From positions 65,918 through 129,917 of the forward strand of contig CAKQRI010000002.1 in the NCBI GenBank assembly GCA_934271365.1: a stretch of DNA of 64,000 nt. Reading direction: 5' to 3'. The stretch is from an uncultured Spirochaetales bacterium. Its GTDB lineage: Bacteria; Spirochaetota; Spirochaetia; Sphaerochaetales; Sphaerochaetaceae. Within the stretch, counting starts at the first letter, position 1; each line of letters begins with the position of its first letter. Under the pieces are notes generated by a model. The model saw only the letters and a program-made list of their open reading frames with translations. It did not search any database and had not been told where the DNA came from. The position numbers and the translations under genes are program-made. Of the stretch, positions 1 to 8,015 are shown in pieces.

Positions 1-2258
1 AGAACATCATCTACAATCGGAGCCAGGGGTAGCATGTCATATTTCAGGATGCCGTTGAATGTAAGGATCCTCAATCCTTCCCCTCTGACTGATTCACTCA
101 TCATTCCTGTGCTCTGATCCAGTGTTGATGCTATTCCTTTCATCGACTTTGGAAAGCTGTCTGCCCATTCAAGAGGCAGTGAAACCAGATTGTCTGAATC
201 AGACAGAGGGCAGAATGGCTTTGACATGTCAAGGGCATAGAACAGTCTCTGCTCAGAGCCTTCGCCAGATAGATTATTGCATGGCTTATGCGGTTTTGCT
301 GGGCAGAATCTGAATGCAGTGCCTTCGTCGACGATCATTTTCCCGAATCCGAAAGACAGCATTCCTACGCCATCTTCAGCTTTCATCCCATCTGTAGGAT
401 AGTAGTTCAGGCTTCTTGCAACTCCGGATATGTTAGGAAACCACATGTTCCCATGTGCGCTTCCTGTCACCTGCTGTATGATCACTGCCATCTTCTCTTC
501 CTCGAGAGAATGTCCTGTTCTTTTCAGATATTCCTTAGCACATTCAAAATAAGTGCTTGCCCAGACAGTCTTAACAGCATCGGAGAGCTCCTTCAGCCTT
601 TCTTCCTCATTTCCATTGTTAGGGATCATAGATGTCTGATATACACCAGCAAAAGGCTGGAAATGGCTGTCCTCTAAAAGCGAAGAGGATCTGACTGAAA
701 TAGGTACCTTTATTATCCTGAGAATATATTCAAGGTCATTCTCAAGCTCTGCCGGAAGCTTTGATGAGAGGAAGATCTTCAGGATTTCACTATCATCAAG
801 ATCTGTGAATTCAAGATTCTCAAGGTGATTGAGCAGCAGGAATTTATCAAAAAGCTCAGTTGTTATCACGACAGTTCTTGGAATAGATAGGTATACTTCC
901 TTATACTTATCATGGATTCTGTTGGCTTTCATCTCCATTGCAATGAAAGCCAGCCCTCTTCCTTTTCCTCCAAGGCTTCCTTTTCCGATTCTAGAGAAGA
1001 ACAGCGTCTCATCATAGTTGTCTGGGCTGAATTCAGCTATAGTGCCTCTTGTCCTTTCTGCTCTGTATGCCTTTATCGTGTCATACAAGAGTACTCTGAC
1101 CTCTTCTGCAGAAGAGAAGCTTGATAGCTTAATAGGCTTTATTCTTGCAGCAAGGGTATATAGAGACTGGCTTCTGAGCCATCTTGAGAAGTCATTTCTC
1201 TGACAGTGGTAGATAAATGAATCAATAGGAAGAGATAGCAGTCCTTCCTGGAGCTCCTTCATGGTTCTTGCTTTTTTTACAGTAGCGCCTGTCTTTGGAT
1301 CTTTGAACAGAAATGGTCCGAAGTTATATTCCCTGAGAAAATGGCTTTCAAGCTCTAAAAGCATCGTGTCTGATTCCTTCCATATGAAATCAGCTCCTAA
1401 TGCCCTTGCATTTATCTCATGTTTCCTATCTGTAGACTGAATAAGGATAGGGCATTCTGCATTGTCAAGGTGTATTCTTTCTGCAAATCTGAGTCCTGAG
1501 CCTTCATTTCCCCAAGGAGATGGATATGATACATCTGTTATTATCCCGAGTATGTTGCTTTTGTAGTTGTTATAAAGCTCCATCGCCTCATCATAGTTCT
1601 TTGCAAGGACAATCTTTGGCCTGCCACGCATTCTGAGTGTTTTTCCCCATTCATTGAGGCCCTCTAGAATTGAAGCCCTTGTCTGATGGATCAGCTCTGT
1701 ATACATCTGAGGCAGGAATGTTGAGATGAATCTTATTGAGTCTTCAACGAATATTATCACCTGTACATCAGCTTCATCTGTGTCGTGGTTGATATTCATC
1801 CTGTCTTCGACAAGCTTTACCATCGCCATGAAGAGATTCGGATTGCCCTGCCAGTAGAATAAGTAATCAATATATGGGCAGTTCTCTCCTTTCAGCTCCC
1901 GCACTTTTCTATGGTCAGGAGAGGGAGAGAGTGCAACGACAGGCATTTCCGGAGAGAGGTCCTTTACTGCTTTTGCGAGTCCTTCAACTCTGTCTGAGCC
2001 AAGATCAAGCATTGTTATTACAAGATCGAACTTCAGACGCTGCAGCAGGATAAGTGCTTGCTCTTCATTGTTGGTGTGGGTTATCTTAGGAGGATTTGAA
2101 AGTCCGAGTGCCGTATATTCTTTATACAGCTCTTCTTCGACTCTTCCATCTTCTTCAAGCATGAATCTGTCATAATCAGAGCAGATCAGAAGCACATTGT
2201 ATACATGTTTCTGCATCAGGTTTGCAAAGGGAAGCCAGGTTGAATCGAGAAGATACAT
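1..2258 (-). CDS. PEP synthase-like protein with two receiver-like domains (3' end beyond window)
   Basis: The frame is open from an ATG at 2258 to the left edge, about 752 codons, with no stop. AGGAG lies six bases before the ATG. Two CheY-like segments come first. In the first the phospho-acceptor position reads VITMLDLG, so the usual Asp is replaced by Met. The second reads IITDVSYP and keeps an Asp at that place. Next comes a pyruvate-phosphate-dikinase type nucleotide-binding region, with SLGGKGRGLAFI and then VPISVRSSSLLEDSHF, which matches the family's VRSS..ED nucleotide-binding signature. The phospho-histidine and PEP-binding parts, if present, lie outside the window. Family knowledge: PEP synthase moves phosphate between ATP, pyruvate and PEP. 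Inference: this is a receiver-linked relative whose role may be regulatory. It follows a small membrane protein gene by two bases, so the two are probably co-transcribed. Confidence 0.75.
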   Translation of the reverse strand, partial: MYLLDSTWLPFANLMQKHVYNVLLICSDYDRFMLEEDGRVEEELYKEYTALGLSNPPKITHTNNEEQALILLQRLKFDLVITMLDLGSDRVEGLAKAVKDLSPEMPVVALSPSPDHRKVRELKGENCPYIDYLFYWQGNPNLFMAMVKLVEDRMNINHDTDEADVQVIIFVEDSIRFISTFLPQMYTELIHQTRASILEGLNEWGKTLRMRGRPKIVLAKNYDEAMELYNNYKSNILGIITDVSYPSPWGNEGSGLRFAERIHLDNAECPILIQSTDRKHEINARALGADFIWKESDTMLLELESHFLREYNFGPFLFKDPKTGATVKKARTMKELQEGLLSLPIDSFIYHCQRNDFSRWLRSQSLYTLAARIKPIKLSSFSSAEEVRVLLYDTIKAYRAERTRGTIAEFSPDNYDETLFFSRIGKGSLGGKGRGLAFIAMEMKANRIHDKYKEVYLSIPRTVVITTELFDKFLLLNHLENLEFTDLDDSEILKIFLSSKLPAELENDLEYILRIIKVPISVRSSSLLEDSHFQPFAGVYQTSMIPNNGNEEERLKELSDAVKTVWASTYFECAKEYLKRTGHSLEEEKMAVIIQQVTGSAHGNMWFPNISGVARSLNYYPTDGMKAEDGVGMLSFGFGKMIVDEGTAFRFCPAKPHKPCNNLSGEGSEQRLFYALDMSKPFCPLSDSDNLVSLPLEWADSFPKSMKGIASTLDQSTGMMSESVRGEGLRILTFNGILKYDMLPLAPIVDDV

Positions 2259-2260
2259 AG

Positions 2261-2449
2261 CTAACTCCTGATTCTTATGATAGCAAGGATGATGGTTCCT
2301 GTTCCACTGATCAGTGCAATCCATCCAAGTGCTGTGAACACAGCATCAGGAAGCGGAATCAATATGATAAGAGAGAATAATATTAATAGTGAAAATGCAA
2401 AAATCGCTGTCACTGATTTATTTAATATTGATAGAGCTTTTTCTTTCAT
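2261..2449 (-). CDS. Small two-helix membrane protein
   Basis: Not recognised. From the ATG at 2449 the product is 62 residues: a short basic start (MKEKALSILNK), a first hydrophobic helix around residues 13-32 and a second around 38-57, ending RIRS. A TTG at 2485 would add 12 residues but has no better ribosome site. Its stop lies two bases before the ATG of the PEP-synthase-like gene, so the pair should form one operon. It could anchor or help the downstream protein at the membrane; that is only inferred from position. Confidence 0.55.
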   Translation of the reverse strand: MKEKALSILNKSVTAIFAFSLLILFSLIILIPLPDAVFTALGWIALISGTGTIILAIIRIRS

Positions 2450-2611
2450 AGTATCGATTATATGCCGATAAAAAGCGGTTATCAATAAAACTGAAATCTA
2501 TAAATTTTCAATTTCAGTTTTTTAAGTATAAGGTAATTTAGTTTTGTAAAGTTAATGGAAAAATAATTAATGCGAGTTCTTTTTTATGTAAAGAATATGT
2601 AAAGAAAATAT

Positions 2612-2640
2612 TTGACGGCTTTGGAAAGTGGTAATAACCT
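2612..2640 (+). promoter_or_regulatory. Candidate sigma70-type promoter of gdhA
   Basis: TTGACG at 2612-2617 is followed after 17 bases by TAACCT at 2635-2640. The -35 is near consensus and the -10 is weak. It sits 24 bases before the gdhA ATG, leaving room for the AAGGAG ribosome site. Confidence 0.4.
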
Positions 2641-2663
2641 GTAAATGAAAAAAGGAGTTTATC

Positions 2664-4001
2664 ATGTACGATCTTGATACATTTATGGCTGAGCTGGAAA
2701 AGAAGAATCCGGCAGAGCCAGAGTTCATCCAGGCAGCGAGGGAAGTAGTTGCATCTGTTATTGATGTTGTAAACGAGAACCCAGTTTATCTTAAGAATAA
2801 GATTCTTGAGAGAATAACAGAACCAGATAGAGTTATTTCATTTAAAGTCGAATGGGAAGATGATGAGGGGAATATCCAGGTCAACCGTGGCTATAGAGTA
2901 CAGTTCAACAATGCAATCGGACCATATAAGGGAGGTCTTAGATTCCATGCTTCTGTTACTCAGGGTACACTTAAGTTCCTCGGCTTTGAGCAGACATTCA
3001 AGAATTCACTGACAACTCTTCCTATGGGAGGTGGTAAGGGTGGCAGTGATTTCTCACCAAAAGGCAAGAGCGATGCTGAGATCCTGCGCTTCTGCAGATC
3101 TTTCATGACAGAGCTTCAGAAGTATATAGGACCAGATACTGATGTACCTGCAGGTGATATCGGAGTAGGCGCAAGAGAGATAGGATTCCTCTATGGTCAG
3201 TACAAGAGGATAAGAGGTGAGAATACTGGTGTTCTTACAGGTAAAGGCCTCAACTTCGGAGGATCTAAGGTAAGACCAGAGGCAACAGGCTATGGTACGA
3301 TGTACTTTGCAAAGGACATGCTTGAGGCAGCTGGAGATGATATCAAGGGAAAGACAATAGCTATCTCAGGTTTCGGAAATGTTGCTTGGGGAGCAGCTGT
3401 TAAGGCATCTCAGCTTGGAGCTAAGGTAGTTACAATCTCAGGTCCTGATGGTTATATTTACGATGAGGAAGGAATCAATACTCAGGAAAAGTGGGATTAC
3501 ATGCTTCAGCTCAGAGCTTCAAACAACGATGTAGTTAAGCCATATGCCGATAAATTCAATGCTAAATTCATTCCAGGAAAGAAGCCTTGGGAGGCAAAGG
3601 TTGATATGGCATTCCCATGTGCTATCCAGAATGAGCTCAATGGTGATGATGCAAGGATGCTTATCGCTAATGGTGTTAAGTATGTTGTTGAAACATCTAA
3701 TATGGGATGCACAATGGAAGCTGTAGAGGTTCTCCAGAAAGCAAGAGTTGGTTTTGCACCTGGAAAGGCTGCTAATGCTGGCGGTGTTGCTGTATCTGGC
3801 TTGGAAATGACTCAGAATGCGTGCCATCTGCCTTGGACAGCAAAGGAAGTAGACGAAAAGCTGCAGACAATCATGTCTTCTATCCATTCTGCATGTATTA
3901 AGGAAGGAAAGGAAGCTGATGGTTATATTAACTATGTTAAGGGTGCTAATATCGCAGGCTTCAAGAAAGTCGCAGATGCAATGTGCCAGCTAGGCTATTG
4001 A
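2664..4001 (+). CDS. gdhA: NADP-type glutamate dehydrogenase
   Basis: Reversible reductive amination of 2-oxoglutarate to L-glutamate, joining ammonia assimilation and carbon metabolism in the cytoplasm. The 445-residue length is the usual size of the hexameric bacterial enzyme. The substrate-binding stretch PMGGGKGGSDF (residues 120-130) holds the key Lys125, and GDIGVGAREIGFLYGQYKR follows. A Rossmann dinucleotide site, GFGNVAWGA, lies near residue 236. The ATG follows AAGGAG by seven bases. A hairpin terminator directly downstream and a candidate promoter upstream suggest it is transcribed alone. Confidence 0.97.
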   Translation: MYDLDTFMAELEKKNPAEPEFIQAAREVVASVIDVVNENPVYLKNKILERITEPDRVISFKVEWEDDEGNIQVNRGYRVQFNNAIGPYKGGLRFHASVTQGTLKFLGFEQTFKNSLTTLPMGGGKGGSDFSPKGKSDAEILRFCRSFMTELQKYIGPDTDVPAGDIGVGAREIGFLYGQYKRIRGENTGVLTGKGLNFGGSKVRPEATGYGTMYFAKDMLEAAGDDIKGKTIAISGFGNVAWGAAVKASQLGAKVVTISGPDGYIYDEEGINTQEKWDYMLQLRASNNDVVKPYADKFNAKFIPGKKPWEAKVDMAFPCAIQNELNGDDARMLIANGVKYVVETSNMGCTMEAVEVLQKARVGFAPGKAANAGGVAVSGLEMTQNACHLPWTAKEVDEKLQTIMSSIHSACIKEGKEADGYINYVKGANIAGFKKVADAMCQLGY

Positions 4002-4020
4002 TTAAGGGCTTATGCATAGA

Positions 4021-4046
4021 GGAGAGCTCCGGCTCTCCTTTTTTTA
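4021..4046 (+). terminator. Rho-independent terminator after gdhA
   Basis: Perfect 7-bp stem GGAGAGC/GCTCTCC (4021-4027 and 4032-4038) with a four-base loop, followed by seven T. Confidence 0.9.
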
Positions 4047-4085
4047 TTGCTTATGCATTTTCTCCTATGATGCTGTTGCTGTATT

Positions 4086-5249
4086 ATGATTTATAGTGGA
4101 CTCGGAAAAAGCTTCTATGCAGTTGTGACAGCAAGATTTGTGAATCGCTTCGGTGATTTTGTACGGTTTCTGCTTGTTCTCTTTCTCTCAATAAAGCTTG
4201 GGCTTTCTGATAAAGCAGTAGGCCTTGTCAGTACCCTGGTTTTTGCATTCACTTTTTCAGGACAGGCTTTATCTGCATTCCTTTCAGATAGGATTTCACG
4301 TTCCTCTCTTCTTCCTCTCTTTCAGTTTCTTATTGCTGTATGCTATCTTCTGGTTCTGCCATTTATGGGGAAGAGCAATATAGCTGTAATCTCGCTTATC
4401 TTATTATCATCTGTCTTCAGAGGGGCTGCTTTTCCTATTACGAATGCGCTTGTATCTGACCTTGTAACCGAAGATAGGCGAGGAGAGGCTTATTCTCTTC
4501 TCTACCTTGTGACTAATATCTGAGTTGCCTCCGGAAGCATAATTGCAGGTCTTTTATTTAAGTCTCTTAATCTTCTATTCATCATTTCAGCCATTATGCT
4601 TTTATCTGATGCTCTTATCATAAAGCTATTTGTTCCATATATAGAACCTGTAAGGAATATGAGCGAGAAGAATCGAAAGAATGATAGCCGATTCTTTTTC
4701 TTTATTCTGCTGTTATCATTCATCGGCTTCTTTTATAATTTCATGTATCAGAGCGCTTTTTTTGTTCTGCCACTTGAGATTAAAATCATATATGGCGATG
4801 AGCTTGGACCTTCCTACTATTCATATATTTCAATGATCAATGCCCTCTCTGTCATAATGCTCACATCCTTAATTACAATGCTGACATCAAAGAAGCGTCC
4901 GATAATGAATATCGTTGCAGCTATGATGTTATATTCATTAGGCCTTTTCCTGTTCTTCTTTTCATATAATATGCCATTCTTTGCATTCTCTATGATCATA
5001 TGGACCTCTGGAGAGATATTGATGGCTACTAATATAAATGCATATCTCAATAATAATGTGCCAGATAGAAGCAGGGGATTCTTCAATTCAGTATATCTCG
5101 GCCTGGAATCTCTTGGAGGAGCAGCAGCTCCTGCTGCAGCTGGTCTGGTTCTCTCTTTCAGCGGATATAACCCGGTATGGATATTCCTGTCATTGCTATC
5201 ACTTCTGATTGCCTTTTCTTATTACATGCTTGGAAATCATTATGTGTAA
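4086..5249 (+). pseudogene. MFS transporter interrupted by an in-frame TGA
   Basis: Two stretches of one reading frame code for a 12-helix major facilitator protein of about 387 residues. The first (4086-4520) carries helices 1 to about 4, including LSDRISRSSLLPLF, the loop typical after helix 2. It ends in TGA at 4521-4523, in TNI-stop-VASGSIIAGLLF. The frame then runs without another stop to TAA at 5247-5249. Related transporters usually have Gly or Trp at this place, and GGA or TGG to TGA is one base change. UGA ends many intact genes here, including gdhA and pyk, so recoding is unlikely. It may be a recent nonsense mutation, a sequencing error, or two polypeptides if the downstream ATG at 4596 is used. 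No Shine-Dalgarno is seen before the first ATG. Substrate unknown. Confidence 0.75.
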
Positions 5250-5305
5250 AGATCATGTTAATTCTGCTGAATTTTGAAAAAATAGGCTGTAATAGGATAT
5301 TCTTA

Positions 5306-5332
5306 TTGACCGTTGTCAGATGGTAGTATTTT
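5306..5332 (+). promoter_or_regulatory. Candidate promoter placing pyk transcription start at its ATG
   Basis: TTGACC at 5306-5311 and TATTTT at 5327-5332 with a short 15-base spacer. The hexamer ends seven bases before the A of the pyk ATG, and no Shine-Dalgarno is present between them. Confidence 0.35.
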
Positions 5333-5338
5333 TCATAT

Positions 5339-6757
5339 ATGAGAAAAACTAAGATTATTTGCACAATGGGACCAGCTGTAGAGAGTGAGGATAAGATCAG
5401 GGAGCTTATCATGGCAGGAATGGATGCTGCGCGCTTCAATTTCTCCCACGGCACTCACGATGAGCATAAGAAGAGGATTGATCTTGTTAAGAAGGTCGCA
5501 TCAGAGATGGGCGTGCCTATTGCTATCATACTTGATACCAAAGGTCCTGAAATCAGAGTAAGAGACTTCGAGAATGGCTATGCTGATTTAGTGAAAGGCC
5601 AGGAGTTTATCCTTTATAAGGATTCAGATCTTGTTGGAAATGAGAAAGGAGTCGGAATCACATATCCATATCTTTCTGAAGATATAGATAAAGGTGTAAG
5701 GATCCTTATTGATGATGGCCTGGTATCTATGTCTGTTAAGGACGTAAGGGATGGAAATATCATATGCATCGTAGAGAATCCAGGAAGGATAAAGAACAGG
5801 AAGTCCATAAATATCCCAGGTGTAGACATTGATCAGGTATTCATTTCAGATTCAGATAGAAAGGATATCCTATTCGGTATAGAGCAGGATGTGGATTTCA
5901 TTGCAGCTTCATTTGTAAGAAGCCAGGATGATGTTAAGAAACTCAGAAAGCTTCTGAATGTCAATGGTGGTGGAAGGATAAAGATAATTGCAAAGATAGA
6001 GAATGAGTCAGGAATAAGAAACCTCGATAAGATCCTCGATATTGCTGATGGTGCAATGGTTGCACGTGGTGATATGGGAGTTGAGATTCCTTTCGACCAG
6101 CTTCCTGCTATCCAGAAGAATATAATAAAGACATGTTATAGAAAGGGCAGGATTGTAGTTACAGCAACGCAGATGCTAGAGAGCATGACAGAGCATCCAA
6201 GACCGACTAGGGCAGAGGTTTCTGATGTTGCTAATGCAATATATGATGGCACGACAGCTACGATGCTCTCAGGCGAGACAGCAGCAGGCAAATATCCTGT
6301 TGAAGCTGTCAAGGCTATGGCTGCAATTGCAGAATATACAGAGAATCAGATAAATTATCAGGATAGATATCTTAAGAATAACCTTAAACTCCAGCAGGAT
6401 ATTGTTAATACTATTACAAGCGCTTCTGTTGAGGCTTCATTCTTCCTTAAAGCTAAATCAATCGTTGTTGGCACTGTGACAGGAAGAACTGCCCACATTG
6501 CATCCTACTATCGTCCAAGTGTTCCTATCATTGCTGGATGCACTGATGAGAAGGCAGCAAGGCAGCTGAAGCTTGATTATGGTGTTTATCCATTTCATGC
6601 TGAGCTTACAGATGACAGAGATGATATGAAGCAGCAGGCTCTGGATATAGCTCTTCGTTCAAAGCTTGTGGAAAAGGGTGATCTTATTGTGCTTATCTGT
6701 GGTTCTCTTACCGGTGGAATGAGTTCCAGTGACACAATGATTATTGCAAAAGCCTGA
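5339..6757 (+). CDS. pyk: Pyruvate kinase
   Basis: Converts PEP and ADP to pyruvate and ATP, the last ATP-yielding step of glycolysis; its product can feed the pyruvate:ferredoxin oxidoreductase encoded downstream at 22847. The 472 residues match the family. It starts with the (beta/alpha)8 barrel signature RKTKIICTMGPA and holds FNFSHG, the Mg/substrate site MVARGDMGVEIP, VTATQMLESM and the C-terminal allosteric domain (HIASYYRPSVPI, then LICGSLTGGMSSSDT near the end). The N-terminus begins exactly where the family begins, which supports this ATG although no ribosome site precedes it. Possible leaderless mRNA. Confidence 0.97.
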   Translation: MRKTKIICTMGPAVESEDKIRELIMAGMDAARFNFSHGTHDEHKKRIDLVKKVASEMGVPIAIILDTKGPEIRVRDFENGYADLVKGQEFILYKDSDLVGNEKGVGITYPYLSEDIDKGVRILIDDGLVSMSVKDVRDGNIICIVENPGRIKNRKSINIPGVDIDQVFISDSDRKDILFGIEQDVDFIAASFVRSQDDVKKLRKLLNVNGGGRIKIIAKIENESGIRNLDKILDIADGAMVARGDMGVEIPFDQLPAIQKNIIKTCYRKGRIVVTATQMLESMTEHPRPTRAEVSDVANAIYDGTTATMLSGETAAGKYPVEAVKAMAAIAEYTENQINYQDRYLKNNLKLQQDIVNTITSASVEASFFLKAKSIVVGTVTGRTAHIASYYRPSVPIIAGCTDEKAARQLKLDYGVYPFHAELTDDRDDMKQQALDIALRSKLVEKGDLIVLICGSLTGGMSSSDTMIIAKA

Positions 6758-6824
6758 AAAAGACATTTTGCATAAGGCCTGTATCGGGGTATCATATAAG
6801 CGTTGGGAGAAAGGAGTGTGTATT

Positions 6825-7037
6825 ATGGGAAAGCTGATTAAAAAGAATATAGGCTTCTTTTCATGTCTTATAGTCATAGGTGTAGTTCTTTTTGCTTTGT
6901 CTTCTTTTATATCAGGCTCTGCTGTTAAGGACTTCATCTCAGGGCTCTTTGTTGGGATTGGAATAGGCCTTGTATTAATTGGCCTGATATTTCTTATCCG
7001 TGAGATTTTCATCATGGTTAAGGCTAGAAAGAGCTGA
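6825..7037 (+). CDS. Small two-helix membrane protein
   Basis: Not recognised. The 70-residue product begins MGKLIKKN and has two hydrophobic helices, about residues 10-28 and 38-62, with a Gly-rich second helix (FVGIGIGLVLIGLIF) and a basic tail KARKS. The ATG at 6825 follows AAGGAG by eight bases; a longer frame from 6744 overlaps pyk and lacks such a site. It lies 67 bases after pyk and ends at a strong terminator, so it may share the pyk transcript. Confidence 0.7.
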   Translation: MGKLIKKNIGFFSCLIVIGVVLFALSSFISGSAVKDFISGLFVGIGIGLVLIGLIFLIREIFIMVKARKS

Positions 7038-7060
7038 TGCTCCGTGAGCATATTTTCTCT

Positions 7061-7084
7061 CCCGGATTATTCCGGGATTTTTTA
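7061..7084 (+). terminator. Rho-independent terminator
   Basis: CCCGGA (7061-7066), loop TTAT, TCCGGG (7071-7076), then A and six T. A smaller hairpin, TGCTC/GAGCA, lies just before it at 7038-7050. Confidence 0.85.
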
Positions 7085-7210
7085 TGCCTTGATATATCTT
7101 TCAGATGAATAACAAAAGCATAAATATTTAAATTGCAAGATGAAAAAAACGGCTTTATAATTCACTTATCTATAAGTATTCTGTCTTTCATGTTTTTGTT
7201 TTAAAAAACT

Positions 7211-7388
7211 GTTATTAAAATAACATACATGTTTTATTTTAAAGTATATGTTATTAAAATAATAAAAAAAACAATAAACACCCTATTAAATATAATAGTT
7301 TCAAAAAAAATATGTATTTTAAATGATTTTTTTTTTATAAATTAGTTGTGTAATTATGAAAATAAGGTAATTATGTTATTAAAATATC
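7211..7388 (+). promoter_or_regulatory. AT-rich control region with three copies of GTTATTAAAATA
   Basis: The 318 bases before the operon at 7403 hold no gene and are very AT-rich. A near-palindromic motif occurs three times on this strand: GTTATTAAAATAAC at 7211-7224, GTTATTAAAATAAT at 7250-7263 and GTTATTAAAATATC at 7375-7388. The last copy is only two bases before the GGAGG ribosome site of the first gene. The copies are identical over 12 bases. Repeated near-palindromes like this often bind a regulator; which one is unknown, and chance similarity in AT-rich DNA cannot be excluded. Confidence 0.45.
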
Positions 7389-7402
7389 ATGGAGGAATAT
7401 TT

Positions 7403-8005
7403 ATGCAGAACACAAAAAAAATCATGCTTGCAATTGCTTTGCTGCTTCTCATCCCTGCTGTTGCTTTTGCTGCAATCAGCGGAGCTGCCCCTAAGAGCTA
7501 TGGTCTTCCTATGCTGATTACTAATGCAGGTCAGGGACCTGGTGGAAAGATGGCCAGGCTTCTCACGACACAGACTAAGACTTTAAAGCTCAATACAGAC
7601 TTCTTCTATGTATCAGAGCCTCAGAAGAGTGATCTCGAAGCTCGTGCTTATTCTTCTCTATGGGTTGTAATCGGATCTACAGATAAGGGCCTTGGTGCTT
7701 CTGGTATTACAATTGATCAGGAGATTGCAAGACTTGAGAAGATGGTAGGCTGGGCAAAGGAACTGAATATTCCTATGGTAGGCGTTCTCCTTGAAAAGGA
7801 TAAGAGACAGCCTGGCATTCCTACAAATGCAAATGAAAGATGTATAGATACAATTGCTCCTTATTGTGAATGGCTTGTTGTAGTTAAAGATGGAAACAAG
7901 GATGGCAGGTTCACAGAGATAAGCAAGAAGAATGATATTCCTCTTACAATCATTGATAATTCCCTTGATTTCACAACTCTCGTGAAACAGGTATTAGTAA
8001 AATAA
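7403..8005 (+). CDS. Exported protein of the peptidase/transporter operon (DUF6305-like)
   Basis: First gene of a six-gene operon. The 200-residue product has a clear signal peptide (MQNTKKIMLAIALLLL, cut after about AVAFA), so it should be periplasmic. The mature part looks like a single alpha/beta domain: LPMLITNAGQGPGGKMARLL, then SLWVVIGSTDKGLGASG, then IPMVGVLLEKDKRQPG and WLVVVKDGNKDGRF, which alternate hydrophobic strands with Gly-rich turns. I believe it belongs to the group named DUF6305, but that is from memory. Its place before a transporter suggests a binding or delivery role for the substrate; that is inference. The ATG at 7403 follows GGAGG by seven bases; a frame extension to 7346 would hide the signal peptide. 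Confidence 0.7.
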   Translation: MQNTKKIMLAIALLLLIPAVAFAAISGAAPKSYGLPMLITNAGQGPGGKMARLLTTQTKTLKLNTDFFYVSEPQKSDLEARAYSSLWVVIGSTDKGLGASGITIDQEIARLEKMVGWAKELNIPMVGVLLEKDKRQPGIPTNANERCIDTIAPYCEWLVVVKDGNKDGRFTEISKKNDIPLTIIDNSLDFTTLVKQVLVK

Positions 8006-8015
8006 GGAAGGCCGA

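Noticed and set aside
829..1203. Plus-strand frames of 61-70 codons in 829-1203
   Set aside because: They are opposite the long minus-strand PEP-synthase-like gene and show no ribosome site or family likeness.
4521..4523. UGA recoding as Trp or selenocysteine in the MFS gene
   Set aside because: UGA ends gdhA, pyk and other intact genes, and no selenocysteine context or hairpin is evident after it.
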